A stretch of DNA of 64,000 nt from Pseudomonas alcaligenes (GCF_014490745.1 NZ_LZEU01000001.1:4553501-4617500), one strand, 5' to 3'; counted from the stretch's first letter, positions 1-8,628 are shown. Translations and numbers: made by a program. Notes: generated by a model not told the origin, from the sequence alone.

Positions 1-117
1 GTCGGCGAACGGGCGGATGTAGCGCACCTCGAACCACCAGTAGGCGGCCAGCATGGCCGCCAGCCAGAGAACGGCAAGCAGGCTGGCGAGAAGGGTCTTG
101 CGGCGCGAGGCAGGCAT
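1..117 (-). CDS. N-terminal fragment of a membrane-anchored protein (partial)
   Basis: The reverse strand opens with an ATG at 117 and stays open for 39 codons to the window edge, so only the amino terminus is visible. It starts MPASRRKT, then has one hydrophobic stretch (about residues 8-28) and a Trp-Trp-Phe-Glu segment. This fits a single N-terminal membrane anchor or uncleaved signal with the bulk of the protein outside the membrane. It is divergent from the hydrolase gene that follows. I do not recognise the family from this fragment. Confidence 0.6.
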   Translation of the reverse strand, partial: MPASRRKTLLASLLAVLWLAAMLAAYWWFEVRYIRPFAD

Positions 118-206
118 GGCGGACAGTCGAATGGCGGGCGCATAGCTTGCCACGACGGCCGCCGCAGCTGAATATCCACAGCCTGAACGCCTTGCCGAGC
201 CCTGCC

Positions 207-1172
207 ATGACCGCCATGCCCAGCCTGATGCCGGAGCCTTTCCAGGCCGAACGCCTGTGTGCCGAACTGCTGCCCCTGGCCGCCTCCAGCCTGCCGCCCA
301 GTGCCGAACAGCTGGCCTACCAGCGCCATTACGGCCTGGATCTGGGCACGCGCCACCCGGGGCTGCGCAGCCGCCTGGGCTGCTTCACGGTGGACGGCCT
401 GCGCATCGTCAGCCAGCTGTGGCAGCCGGCCGCGCCCAAGGCCACGCTGATCCTGCTGCACGGCTACTACGACCATATGGGCCTGTACCGCCACGTGATC
501 GACTGGGCGCTGGGCGAGAACCTCGCCGTGCTGGCCTGCGACCTGCCCGGCCATGGCCTGTCCGAGGGAGCCCGGGCCAGCATCGACGACTTCGCCGCCT
601 ACCAGCGCACCCTGCAGGGGCTGTTCGCCGAGGCTGCCAGCCTCGACCTGCCGCAACCCTGGCACCTGTGCGGGCAGAGCACCGGCGGGGCGATCCTGCT
701 GGACTTCCTGCTGCTCGGCCAACCGCGCCCCGAGCCCGGCGCCTGCATTCTCCTGGCGCCGCTGGTGCGCCCGCGCGCCTGGGCCATGAGCAAGCTCAGC
801 TACCACCTGCTGAGCCCGTTCAAGGCGGAAATTCCCCGGCGCTTCTCGGCCAACTCCGGCGACACGGAGTTCCTCGACTTCGTCCAGCACCGCGACCCGC
901 TGCAGCCGCGTACCCTGCCGACCGCCTGGGTCGGCGCCCTGGCCAGGTGGATTCCACGCCTCGAGGCGGCGCCGCGCAGCCCGCTGCAACCGCTGGTGGT
1001 GCAGGGCGATGCGGACATGACGGTGGACTGGCGGCACAACCTGAAGGTGCTGCAGGACAAGTTCGACCAGCCGCAGATTCTGCATCTGCCCGGCGCCAAG
1101 CATCATCTGGCCAACGAAAGCGCGGCGATCCGCCAGCGCTACTTCGCCTTTCTCAGCGAGCGACTCAGGTAG
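207..1172 (+). CDS. Alpha/beta hydrolase, lysophospholipase-like (321 aa)
   Basis: Serine hydrolase of the alpha/beta fold, in the monoacylglycerol lipase/lysophospholipase group. The oxyanion-loop motif LLHGYYDHMG is followed by the nucleophile elbow CGQSTGG. The late acid is probably the Asp in VQGDADMTVDW and the His lies in GAKHHLA, giving a complete Ser-Asp-His triad. There is no obvious signal peptide, so it is probably cytoplasmic. The start is uncertain: the frame extends upstream to a TTG at 147, and ATGs at 207 and 216 are both plausible; none has a strong Shine-Dalgarno. I chose 207. The substrate cannot be inferred from sequence. Confidence 0.85.
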   Translation: MTAMPSLMPEPFQAERLCAELLPLAASSLPPSAEQLAYQRHYGLDLGTRHPGLRSRLGCFTVDGLRIVSQLWQPAAPKATLILLHGYYDHMGLYRHVIDWALGENLAVLACDLPGHGLSEGARASIDDFAAYQRTLQGLFAEAASLDLPQPWHLCGQSTGGAILLDFLLLGQPRPEPGACILLAPLVRPRAWAMSKLSYHLLSPFKAEIPRRFSANSGDTEFLDFVQHRDPLQPRTLPTAWVGALARWIPRLEAAPRSPLQPLVVQGDADMTVDWRHNLKVLQDKFDQPQILHLPGAKHHLANESAAIRQRYFAFLSERLR

Positions 1173-1188
1173 GCCCACTACCCCCACT

Positions 1189-1294
1189 CCGTCGTCCTCG
1201 CGCAGGCGGGGCCCCAGAGAAGCTTCAGCCAAAACCGAGATAAGCAGTGCGTGGAATTACGCCCGCTGGATCCCCGCCTACGCGGGGATGACGG
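1189..1294. repeat. Pair of inverted REP-like elements between convergent genes
   Basis: A degenerate copy at 1189-1217 (CCGTCGTCC...AGGCGGGG) faces a cleaner copy at 1265-1294 (GGATCCCCGCC...GGCGGGGATGACGG). The right copy is itself palindromic around the ACG/CGT centre. Together they form an inverted pair in the gap between the hydrolase and the convergent DUF2059 gene, typical of REP-type elements and possibly serving as transcription stop or mRNA 3' end. Confidence 0.6.
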
Positions 1295-1351
1295 GCTTAA
1301 AAATCCTGCAGTGGCCCGACACAACGCAGCTGCTCAGCGCAGTGAAAGACT

Positions 1352-2080
1352 CTACTGCGCGGCCAGACCGGCGCGCAGCGAGGCCAGGGCGGCCTGGTAG
1401 TAGGCCTTGCCGTCGGCGGATTCGGCGAAGGTGGTGAACTCTTCCAGCTCCGGATCGGACAGCTCGCGGTAGACATGCAGCAGGGTGTTGTCGATATCAC
1501 CCTCGATCTGCGCCATCAGGCGCTCGCGCTGGCCCTGCACCAGGGCCTGGGCCTGCTCGCCGCCGAACAGGCCGGGCACCATCGAACTCAGGCTGTCGGC
1601 CGCTACCCCGGCCAGGGCCAGACTGACCTCGGCGCCGGCTTCCTTGGCCGGCAGGGCCTGGGCCAGATGGCGGATCAGCAGGCGCCGGGTGGCATCGGCG
1701 TCGGTGCGCGGCAGGCCGTTGGCATGCTGGGCCAGTTGATCGCGGCGGGTGGCCCGGGTCTCGGCGGCAACAATCTTGCGCCCCAGTGGCGAGTCGAAGA
1801 AGCGCAGCGCCGCCTGCGGATTGGCCAGCTTCCCGCGCAGCGCCGCCTGGCTGCGCTGCTCCATGGCCTGCGGGGCGAAGCGGCGATTGCTGTTGTCCAC
1901 CAGCGCCTGATACACCGCTGGCGGCAGGCTCTTGCTGTAGCGCTGCTGGGCACCGGCCAGGGCATCGGCGAAATGCGCGTTCTGCTCCGGCCAGCCGGCG
2001 GCCTGGTACAGGCGCTGATAATCGTCGGCCATGGCAGTGAAGCTGCACAGCAGCATGAAGCAAGCAAGAACGAAACGCAT
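1352..2080 (-). CDS. DUF2059 family secreted protein (242 aa)
   Basis: Begins at the ATG at 2080 behind a good Shine-Dalgarno (AGGAG about 6 bases upstream). The first ~19 residues (MRFVLACFMLLCSFTAMA) are a signal peptide with an AMA-type cleavage site, so the mature protein is periplasmic. The rest is a helical, Ala/Gln-rich region with the look of a DUF2059 repeat protein, a family of unknown function. The C-terminal segment DPELEEFTTFAESADGKAYY is typical of the family. An in-frame extension far upstream exists but is non-coding in character. It is divergent from the oxygenase gene at 2159. Confidence 0.8.
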   Translation of the reverse strand: MRFVLACFMLLCSFTAMADDYQRLYQAAGWPEQNAHFADALAGAQQRYSKSLPPAVYQALVDNSNRRFAPQAMEQRSQAALRGKLANPQAALRFFDSPLGRKIVAAETRATRRDQLAQHANGLPRTDADATRRLLIRHLAQALPAKEAGAEVSLALAGVAADSLSSMVPGLFGGEQAQALVQGQRERLMAQIEGDIDNTLLHVYRELSDPELEEFTTFAESADGKAYYQAALASLRAGLAAQ

Positions 2081-2158
2081 GAAGAACTCCTGTCTGGCGC
2101 GGCTATTGTCGGGGCCACCGCTGGCCTTGTCGAGGCGCGGCACTGATAGAATCGCGGC

Positions 2159-2767
2159 ATGCACAACGACCTTCTCACCCAGCAGCTGCCGCAGATCATC
2201 GACGACCTGGCCACCCGTGGCTGGTCGCAGCTGGACAATTTTCTGCCCCAGACTCTGACCCTCGAACTGGCCGAAGAGTGCCGTGCCCGTGCGCAACGTG
2301 GTGCCCTGGCGCCCGCCGGCGTCGGTCGCGGCCAGGCCCTGGCCGTGCGCGAAGGCGTCCGCGGCGACCGCATCGAGTGGCTGGAAGTGGGTCAGCAGCC
2401 GGCCTGCGACCAGTACCTGGCGGCCATGGACGCCCTGCGCCAGGCCCTCAACCAGGCGCTCTACCTGGGCCTGGAGGACTACGAGAGCCACTTCGCCCTG
2501 TATCCGCCCGGCGCCTTCTACCAGAAACACCTGGATCGCTTCCGCGACGACGACCGGCGCACCCTGTCGGCGGTGTTCTACCTCAATGACGACTGGCAGG
2601 CCGCACAGGGCGGCGCCTTGCGCATCTACCCGGGCGACGGCGCGCCGCAGGATCTGCTGCCCTGCGCCGGCCGCCTGGTACTGTTCATCTCCGCCGAGCT
2701 GCCCCACGAAGTACTGCCGGCCACCCGCGAACGCCTGTCACTGACCGGCTGGTTCCGCCGGCGCTAG
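2159..2767 (+). CDS. 2OG-Fe(II) oxygenase, prolyl-4-hydroxylase-like (202 aa)
   Basis: Non-haem iron dioxygenase of the P4Hc type. The facial triad can be read directly: His124 and Asp126 in YQKHLDRF, and His183 in ELPHEV, with Arg192 in the position that binds the 2-oxoglutarate carboxylate. The segment LSAVFYLNDDW before a GG(A)LRIY strand is the expected jelly-roll core. The length is normal for the short bacterial family. No signal peptide is visible. The downstream DUF523 gene starts 12 bases after the stop, suggesting co-transcription. The hydroxylated substrate is unknown. Confidence 0.88.
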   Translation: MHNDLLTQQLPQIIDDLATRGWSQLDNFLPQTLTLELAEECRARAQRGALAPAGVGRGQALAVREGVRGDRIEWLEVGQQPACDQYLAAMDALRQALNQALYLGLEDYESHFALYPPGAFYQKHLDRFRDDDRRTLSAVFYLNDDWQAAQGGALRIYPGDGAPQDLLPCAGRLVLFISAELPHEVLPATRERLSLTGWFRRR

Positions 2768-2778
2768 AGGAGAGCAAC

Positions 2779-3273
2779 ATGGAAAAGCTGCTGGTCAGCC
2801 GCTGCCTGCTCGGCCACAAGGTGCGCTACGACGGTGGCGCCCACGGCCCGTACGACCTGCTGCAGCAGTGGCAGGACGAGGGGCGCATCGTCGCCCTGTG
2901 CCCGGAAGTGGCCGGCGGCCTGCCAACCCCGCGCCCGCCAGCGGAGATTCCTGGCGGTCAGGGCGTGCAGGTACTCGATGGCAGTCGACCGGTGCTGACC
3001 GACCTAGGCATGGATGTCACCGCCGAGTTCGTCGCCGGCGCCGAGATCGCCCTGCGTCTGGCCCGGCAGCACGGCCTGCGCGTCGCCGTGCTCAAGGCAC
3101 GCAGCCCGTCCTGCGGCAACCTGCAGAACTACGACGGCAGCTTCAGCGGCAACCTGGTCGCGGGCGAAGGGGTCACCGCCGCCCTGCTGCGCCGCAACGG
3201 GGTCAGGGTGTTCAACGAAACCCAGCTGGCCGAGGCCGCCGCCGAGCTGGCGCGCCTGGAACAGGGCAGCTGA
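2779..3273 (+). CDS. DUF523 family protein (164 aa)
   Basis: Small cytoplasmic protein of the DUF523 family. The family cysteine motifs are present: SRCLLG near the start, LCPEVAGGLPTPR in the middle and KARSPSCG at about residues 105-112. The conserved cysteines suggest metal or Fe-S binding, but the function is not established. The start at 2779 has a strong AGGAG eight bases upstream. It follows the oxygenase gene by 12 bases, so the two are probably one transcript. Confidence 0.85.
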   Translation: MEKLLVSRCLLGHKVRYDGGAHGPYDLLQQWQDEGRIVALCPEVAGGLPTPRPPAEIPGGQGVQVLDGSRPVLTDLGMDVTAEFVAGAEIALRLARQHGLRVAVLKARSPSCGNLQNYDGSFSGNLVAGEGVTAALLRRNGVRVFNETQLAEAAAELARLEQGS

Positions 3274-3342
3274 TCGGCTGGCGCCACGGAACCCGCCGCT
3301 TCACCTAAGGTCAGTGCTGGACACCCCCGAAAGGAACCTGCC

Positions 3343-3774
3343 ATGACCTCTCTGCGCCCGCTTGCCCTCGCTGCCCTGTTTGCCATCACCCCGCTCGCCG
3401 CCCTGGCGGAAATGCCGCGCACGGCAGCCCCGGCCGGCGCCCAGGTGTACTTCATCGAACCACTCGACGGCGCCACGGTCGGCCAGACCTTCACCGTCAA
3501 GTTCGGCCTCAAGGGCATGGGCGTGGCCCCGGCCGGAGTCGACATGCCCGCCACCGGCCACCATCACCTGCTGGTGGATGGCACGGAACTGCCGGCGATG
3601 GACATGCCGCTGCCGATGAACGACCAGGTGCGCCACTTCGGCAAGGGCCAGACCGAAACCGAAATCACCCTGTCGCCCGGCAAGCACACTTTGCAGCTGC
3701 TGATCGGCGACAAGAACCACGTGCCGCTCGATCCGCCGGTGATTTCGGAAAAGATCAGCATCACCGTGAAATAA
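3343..3774 (+). CDS. DUF4399 family periplasmic protein (143 aa)
   Basis: Signal peptide of about 22 residues ending ALA-E, followed by a single DUF4399 domain. Features of that domain seen here are YFIEPLDGATV near the mature N terminus, the Gly-His-His-His-Leu motif (TGHHHLLVDG) and the closing LQLLIGDKNHVPLDPPV. The His-rich motif could bind a metal, but this is inference. The start at 3343 has an AAGGAA Shine-Dalgarno. It is monocistronic, followed by a strong terminator shared with the convergent serA gene. Confidence 0.85.
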   Translation: MTSLRPLALAALFAITPLAALAEMPRTAAPAGAQVYFIEPLDGATVGQTFTVKFGLKGMGVAPAGVDMPATGHHHLLVDGTELPAMDMPLPMNDQVRHFGKGQTETEITLSPGKHTLQLLIGDKNHVPLDPPVISEKISITVK

Positions 3775-3800
3775 GCGGCTCGACCTAGCAAACGGAAACG

Positions 3801-3828
3801 AAAAAGGGAGGCCGAAGCCTCCCTTTTT
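3801..3828. terminator. Bidirectional intrinsic terminator (DUF4399 / serA)
   Basis: A perfect 12-bp stem (AAAAAGGGAGGC / GCCTCCCTTTTT) around a CGAA tetraloop lies between two convergent genes. A-tract and T-tract flank the stem on both sides, so it works for both strands. Confidence 0.92.
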
Positions 3829-3845
3829 CTTGCAGTGCGCGGCTC

Positions 3846-5075
3846 TTAGAACAGAACGCGGCTGCGGATGGTACCGGTGACGTGCTGCAGTTTTTCCAGG
3901 GCCAGGTCGGAGTACTCGGCGTCGACGTCGATCACCACGTAGCCGACCTTCTCGTTGGTCTGCAGGAACTGGCCGGAGATGTTGATGCCGTTGTCGGCGA
4001 ACACCTTGTTGATCTCGCTCATCACGCCCGGCACGTTCTCGTGGATGTGCAGCAGGCGGTGCTTGCCCGGGTGCGCCGGCAGGGCCACTTCGGGGAAGTT
4101 GACGGACGAGACGGAAGTACCGTTGTCGCTGTACTTGACCAGCTTCTCGGCCACTTCCAGGCCGATGTTGGCCTGGGCTTCGGCGGTGGAACCACCGATG
4201 TGCGGGGTCAGGATCACGCGATCCAGGCCACGCAGCGGGCTCTCAAACTCTTCGTCGTTGGATTTGGGTTCGACCGGGAACACGTCGATGGCAGCGCCGA
4301 TCAGGTGCTCATCCTTGATCGCGGCGGCCAGGTGCTCCAGCTCGACCACGGTGCCGCGGGCGGCGTTGATCAGGATGCCGCCCTTCTTCATGGCGCGGAT
4401 TTCCTTCTCACCGATCATCCACTGGGTGGACGGCAGTTCCGGCACGTGCAGGGAGACGATGTCGGCCATGCCCAGCAGCTCGTGCAGGTTGCCCACCTGG
4501 GTGGCGTTGCCCAGCGGCAGCTTGGTCACGGTGTCGTAGAAGAACACCTGCATGCCCAGGGCTTCGGCCAGCACGGAGAGCTGGGTGCCGATGGAGCCGT
4601 AACCGACGATACCCAGCTTCTTGCCGCGGATTTCGAAGGAGTTGGCCGCCGACTTGATCCAGCCACCGCGATGGCAGGAGGCGTTCTTCTCGGGGATGCC
4701 GCGCAGCAGCAGGATGGCCTGGGCCAGAACCAGCTCGGCAACCGAGCGGGTGTTGGAATACGGGGCGTTGAACACGGCGATGCCGCGCTCGCGAGCGGCA
4801 TTCAGGTCGACCTGGTTGGTACCGATGCAGAAGCAGCCAACGGCGACCAGCTTCTTGGCACAGTCGAAGACCTCGGCGGTCAGCTGGGTGCGCGAGCGGA
4901 TACCGATGAAGTGGGCGTCGGCGATCTTTTCTTTCAGCTCGTCATCCGACAGCGCGCCCTTGAGGTACTCGATGTTGCTGTAACCGGCGGCCTTCAGGGT
5001 GTCGACGGCATTCTGGTGCACGCCTTCCAGCAGAAGGAACTTGATCTTGCTCTTGTCGAGAGAGGTCTTGCTCAT
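3846..5075 (-). CDS. serA: D-3-phosphoglycerate dehydrogenase SerA (409 aa)
   Basis: First enzyme of L-serine synthesis: oxidises 3-phosphoglycerate to 3-phosphohydroxypyruvate with NAD+. The N-terminal lid domain is followed by the Rossmann motif LGIVGYGSIGTQ, the catalytic-arginine motif NAARGTVVE and the catalytic-His motif LTPHIGGSTAEAQ. A C-terminal ACT domain (HENVPGVMSEINKVFADNGINISG) is the usual site of serine feedback inhibition. The start MSKTSLDKSK at 5075 gives the normal 409-residue length; the 28 codons upstream in frame look non-coding. Bacterial SerA can also reduce 2-oxoglutarate to D-2-hydroxyglutarate, which fits the divergent D2HG dehydrogenase next door. Confidence 0.97.
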   Translation of the reverse strand: MSKTSLDKSKIKFLLLEGVHQNAVDTLKAAGYSNIEYLKGALSDDELKEKIADAHFIGIRSRTQLTAEVFDCAKKLVAVGCFCIGTNQVDLNAARERGIAVFNAPYSNTRSVAELVLAQAILLLRGIPEKNASCHRGGWIKSAANSFEIRGKKLGIVGYGSIGTQLSVLAEALGMQVFFYDTVTKLPLGNATQVGNLHELLGMADIVSLHVPELPSTQWMIGEKEIRAMKKGGILINAARGTVVELEHLAAAIKDEHLIGAAIDVFPVEPKSNDEEFESPLRGLDRVILTPHIGGSTAEAQANIGLEVAEKLVKYSDNGTSVSSVNFPEVALPAHPGKHRLLHIHENVPGVMSEINKVFADNGINISGQFLQTNEKVGYVVIDVDAEYSDLALEKLQHVTGTIRSRVLF

Positions 5076-5172
5076 CGGAGTACCTGTTGTCCCACGAATA
5101 GTGTCAGGAAAAGCGTCAGCGGCGTTGCTGACCGGGCCCGCAGATCGGTGCGGGGGCACGATTCACGGGGGG

Positions 5173-5188
5173 CGTATGCTAGCATACG
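5173..5188. promoter_or_regulatory. 16-bp perfect palindrome in the serA / D2HGDH divergent promoter region
   Basis: CGTATGCT is followed immediately by its exact reverse complement AGCATACG. It lies about 98 bases from the serA start and 75 bases from the D2HG dehydrogenase start. TATGCT inside it reads as a -10-like hexamer on both strands, so it may be overlapping back-to-back -10 elements, an operator, or both. I see no convincing -35 on either strand. Confidence 0.5.
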
Positions 5189-5262
5189 AGCCCCGCGAAA
5201 CACCCACCCCTGGCCGATGAAGCGTGCTCAGGGTGACCATGAATTGTTTGAGAGTTCCCCAG

Positions 5263-6657
5263 ATGACCAATCCTGCCCTGATCGAAGTGCTGAAGACCCT
5301 GGTCGAGCCCGGCAAAGTGCTCACCGATGCCGACTCCCTGAATGCCTACGGCAAGGATTGGACCAAACACTTCGCCCCGGCACCGTCCGCCATCGTCTTC
5401 CCCAAGACCATCGAGCAGGTGCAGGCCATCGTCCGCTGGGCCAACGAACACAAGATCGCCCTGGTGCCGTCGGGCGGCCGCACCGGTCTGTCCGCCGCCG
5501 CCGTCGCCGCCAATGGCGAAGTGGTAGTGGCCTTCGACTACATGAACCAGATCCTCGAATTCAACGAGTTCGACCGCACCGTGGTCTGCCAGCCGGGCGT
5601 GGTGACCAAGCAGCTGCAACTGTTCGCCGAAGACAAGAACCTGTACTACCCGGTGGACTTCGCTTCCGCCGGCTCCAGCCAACTTGGCGGCAACATCGGC
5701 ACCAATGCCGGCGGGATCAAGGTCATTCGCTACGGCATGACCCGCAACTGGGTGGCCGGCCTGAAGGTCGTCACCGGCACCGGCGAGCTGCTCGAGCTGA
5801 ACCGCGACCTGATCAAGAACGCCACCGGCTACGACATGCGCCAGCTGTTTATCGGCGCCGAAGGCACCCTGGGCTTCGTGGTCGAAGCCACCATGCGCCT
5901 GGAGCGCGCGCCGAAGAACCTCACCGCCATGGTGCTCGGCACCCCGGACTTCGACTCGATCATGCCGGTGCTGCATGCCTTCCAGAACAAGCTCGACCTG
6001 ACCGCCTTCGAATTCTTCTCGGACAAGGCCCTGGCCAAGATCATGGCCCGCGGCGACGTGCCGCCGGCCTTCGAGACCGACTGCCCGTTCTATGCCCTGC
6101 TGGAATTCGAGGCCACCACCGAGGAAGTCGCCGAGCAGGCCCTGGCCACCTTCGAGCACTGCGTCGAGCAGGGCTGGGTGGTCGACGGAGTGATGAGCCA
6201 GAGCGAGCAGCAGCTGCAGAACCTGTGGAAGCTGCGCGAGTACATCTCCGAGACCATCAGCCACTGGACGCCGTACAAGAATGACATCTCGGTCACCGTG
6301 GGCCAGGTGCCGGCCTTCCTCCACGATATCGACCGCATCGTCGGGGAAAACTACCCGGACTTCGAAGTCATCTGGTTCGGCCACATCGGCGACGGCAACC
6401 TGCACCTGAACATCCTCAAGCCGGAAAACCTGTCCAAGGACGAGTTCTTCGCCAAGTGCGCCATCGTCAACCAGTGGGTGTTCGAGACCGTACAGAAGTA
6501 CAACGGCTCGATCAGCGCCGAGCACGGTGTGGGCATGACCAAGCGCGACTACCTGCACTACAGCCGCTCCGAGGCCGAGATCGGCTACATGAAGGCGATC
6601 AAGCAGGTGTTCGACCCGAACGGGATCATGAACCCGGGCAAGATTTTCCCGCTCTGA
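5263..6657 (+). CDS. D-2-hydroxyglutarate dehydrogenase, FAD-linked (464 aa)
   Basis: Flavoprotein of the FAD_binding_4 plus FAD-oxidase_C architecture. PSGGRTGLSAAAVA and SSQLGGNIGTNAGG in the N-terminal half bind FAD; the C-terminal half carries HIGDGNLHLN and SAEHGVGMTKRDYL, typical of the D-2-hydroxyglutarate/D-lactate dehydrogenase group. It oxidises D-2-hydroxyglutarate to 2-oxoglutarate and passes electrons to an ETF or quinone acceptor. MTNPALIEV at 5263 is the likely start because it gives the family's normal length; an ATG at 5239 and a further start at 5224 lie upstream in frame. Divergence from serA supports a role in recycling the D-2HG made by SerA, as shown biochemically for this enzyme pair in Pseudomonas. 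Confidence 0.9.
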   Translation: MTNPALIEVLKTLVEPGKVLTDADSLNAYGKDWTKHFAPAPSAIVFPKTIEQVQAIVRWANEHKIALVPSGGRTGLSAAAVAANGEVVVAFDYMNQILEFNEFDRTVVCQPGVVTKQLQLFAEDKNLYYPVDFASAGSSQLGGNIGTNAGGIKVIRYGMTRNWVAGLKVVTGTGELLELNRDLIKNATGYDMRQLFIGAEGTLGFVVEATMRLERAPKNLTAMVLGTPDFDSIMPVLHAFQNKLDLTAFEFFSDKALAKIMARGDVPPAFETDCPFYALLEFEATTEEVAEQALATFEHCVEQGWVVDGVMSQSEQQLQNLWKLREYISETISHWTPYKNDISVTVGQVPAFLHDIDRIVGENYPDFEVIWFGHIGDGNLHLNILKPENLSKDEFFAKCAIVNQWVFETVQKYNGSISAEHGVGMTKRDYLHYSRSEAEIGYMKAIKQVFDPNGIMNPGKIFPL

Positions 6658-6665
6658 GCCTTTAG

Positions 6666-6767
6666 CTCCCCTCCCCCCATGGGAGAGGGGCCGGGGGTGA
6701 GGGATTGCCAGGCCACACCAGGCCGCCTGAGGCGCCCTCACCCTGACCCTCTCCCGGAGGGAGAGGG
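6666..6767. repeat. Inverted REP-like pair, G+A rich arms
   Basis: The arm at 6681-6703 (GGGAGAGGGG...GGTGAGGG) is nearly the reverse complement of 6735-6755 (CCCTCACCC...CCTCTCCC). Each arm also has a short self-complementary CTCCC/GGGAG hairpin beside it. It fills the gap between the dehydrogenase and the FAH-family gene. Such elements are common, dispersed intergenic repeats in Pseudomonas. Confidence 0.65.
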
Positions 6768-6795
6768 AATCAACGCCTTATCCGAGGAGTGGCCC

Positions 6796-7461
6796 GTGAG
6801 CTACCAGCACCAGTACATCGATGGCACGCCGATCCACTTCAGCCTGGGCAAGGTGGTCTGCGTCGGCCGTAACTACGCCGAGCATGCCAAGGAGCTGAAC
6901 AACCCGATCCCGGCCGAGCCGCTGCTGTTCATCAAGCCCGGCAGCTGCACCGTGCCGCTGAACGACGGCTTCGCCATTCCGCAGGATCGCGGCGTGGTGC
7001 ACTACGAGGCGGAAATCGCCGTGCTGATCGGCAAGCCGCTGTCGAAGAAACCCTCGGTGGAAGAAGTGCGCGATGCCATTTCCGGCTTTGCCCCGGCCCT
7101 CGACCTGACCCTGCGCGACGTGCAGGCCAAGCTCAAGGAAAAGGGCCTGCCCTGGGAGCTGGCCAAGTCCTTCGACGGCGCCTATGTGCTGGCACCGTTC
7201 GTCGCCGGCGATGCCTACGCCGACCTGGCCGACATCGGCATCCGCCTGTCGATCAACGGCGAAGTGCGCCAGGACGGCAACAGCCGCGACATGCTCAACC
7301 CGATCATCGGCCTGATCCAGCACATCGCCGGGCACTTCAGCCTGCAGCCAGGCGACGTGATCTCCACCGGCACCCCGGTCGGCGTCGGCCCGCTGCACAG
7401 CGGCGACAGCCTGGAAATTGCCCTGGGCGGTCAGGAAAGTTTCGCCAGCCGAGTACTGTGA
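6796..7461 (+). CDS. Fumarylacetoacetate hydrolase family protein (221 aa)
   Basis: Single-domain FAH-fold enzyme of the FAHD1/YcgM type, a group including acylpyruvate hydrolases and oxaloacetate decarboxylases. Visible motifs are VCVGRNYAEHAKEL, the metal-binding HYEAEIAVLIG (Glu-X-Glu) and the C-terminal GDVISTGTPVGVG. The start is the GTG at 6796: GAGGAG lies 7 bases upstream, and the frame further upstream runs through the preceding repeat. It probably cleans up or decarboxylates a 2-oxo acid. The exact substrate is not readable from sequence. Confidence 0.87.
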   Translation: MSYQHQYIDGTPIHFSLGKVVCVGRNYAEHAKELNNPIPAEPLLFIKPGSCTVPLNDGFAIPQDRGVVHYEAEIAVLIGKPLSKKPSVEEVRDAISGFAPALDLTLRDVQAKLKEKGLPWELAKSFDGAYVLAPFVAGDAYADLADIGIRLSINGEVRQDGNSRDMLNPIIGLIQHIAGHFSLQPGDVISTGTPVGVGPLHSGDSLEIALGGQESFASRVL

Positions 7462-7581
7462 TAGAGTCCCCGCTCCCCCCAGCGGAAGGGGCGGAGTGGG
7501 GACATTGCCTTCACGGCCATTTCACAGAACTTTCACTCGAGCCGAGTAGTCTCAGGGACTCGTGCCAATCGAGCCGCCCCG

Positions 7582-8559
7582 ATGCCCTTTTCCGCCCGCC
7601 TGCGCCGTTCCTGGTTATCCCTGAGCCTGACCGTGCTGCTGGCCGCATCGGCCGCCACCGTCAATTACCTGCACTGGGATGACCGTGCCCTGCTCTGGTT
7701 CAAGGAGCACAGCCTGCCGAACGCCGAGCGCGTGGCCAGTATCTGGCTGCCCGGCTACCACGTCACCCTGCAGGGCAAACCGCTGGCCGGCCTGGAAAAC
7801 GACGAAGCTTCGGATCTGGCCTATAACCCGGTCACCGGCACCCTGTTCACCGTCACCGGCAAGACTCCCATGCTGGTGGAACTGAGCCGTACCGGCGAAG
7901 TGCTGCGGCGCATCGCCCTGAAAGGCTTCGCCAACCCGGAAGGAGTGGCGGTGCTGGAAAACGGCAATATCGCGGTGACCGATGAGCGCAAGCGCAGCCT
8001 GTCGATTTTCGAGCTGGATCCACTGACCCGCGAACTCAACCTGGCCGACGCCCACCCCTTCGACCTGGGCTTCCCCGATTCCGGCAACAAGGGCTTCGAA
8101 GGCATCGCCTGGGATCCGGCGCAGGGTCGCCTGCTGCTGGGCAAGGAGCGCGAACCCACTGCCATGTTCAGCCTCAGCAGCGACGGCAACCAGCATCTCG
8201 GCGCCGCCCTGCAGCCACTGCCCGATTACGGCCTGGGGATGCGCAACCTGTCGGCCCTCAGCGTCGACCCGCGCACCGGGCACATCCTGGTGCTGTCGGC
8301 GCAGTCCAACCTGTTGCTGGAACTGGATGAGCACGGCCAGCCGCTGAGCTTCATCAGCCTGCTCGGCGGCATGAACGGCCTGGACAAGCGCATCCCGCGT
8401 GCCGAAGGCGTAGCCATGGACGAGGAAGGCACCATCTACATGGTCAGCGAGCCGAATCTGTTCTACGTGTTCCGCAAGGGCGACGCCCAAGCGGCACACC
8501 AGGCCGACCTCGGCTTCACCCACAGCATGCTGCACATCCGCGGCCTGGTGGCCCGCTAA
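7582..8559 (+). CDS. SdiA-regulated (YjiK-like) beta-propeller protein (325 aa)
   Basis: One N-terminal transmembrane segment or signal anchor (about residues 11-30) followed by a repeat-rich domain. Strand motifs such as NPEGVAVLENGNIAVTD, GNKGFEGIAWD and RAEGVAMDEEGTIYMVSEPNLFYVF are those of SdiA-regulated/YjiK beta-propellers, which are membrane-anchored and periplasmic. A clear paralogue lies at 14904-15824, ending with the same VSEPNLFYVF. The P. aeruginosa calcium-responsive protein CarP belongs to this family. Which of the two copies corresponds to CarP cannot be settled here, though position suggests the second. Confidence 0.82.
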   Translation: MPFSARLRRSWLSLSLTVLLAASAATVNYLHWDDRALLWFKEHSLPNAERVASIWLPGYHVTLQGKPLAGLENDEASDLAYNPVTGTLFTVTGKTPMLVELSRTGEVLRRIALKGFANPEGVAVLENGNIAVTDERKRSLSIFELDPLTRELNLADAHPFDLGFPDSGNKGFEGIAWDPAQGRLLLGKEREPTAMFSLSSDGNQHLGAALQPLPDYGLGMRNLSALSVDPRTGHILVLSAQSNLLLELDEHGQPLSFISLLGGMNGLDKRIPRAEGVAMDEEGTIYMVSEPNLFYVFRKGDAQAAHQADLGFTHSMLHIRGLVAR

Positions 8560-8628
8560 GCGGATCGCAGCGCCCCGCCCTTCACCTGAGTCGGTGCAGA
8601 GCGGGGAACCTGGCCAGTCACCCAGGCC

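Noticed and set aside
1352..2707. 451-residue version of the DUF2059 gene
   Set aside because: The extra N-terminal part lies antisense to the oxygenase gene; the ATG at 2080 has a Shine-Dalgarno and starts a signal peptide.
3882..6284. 800-codon plus-strand frame running through serA antisense and into the D2HGDH gene out of frame
   Set aside because: It crosses a divergent promoter and two well-supported genes; low-complexity translation.
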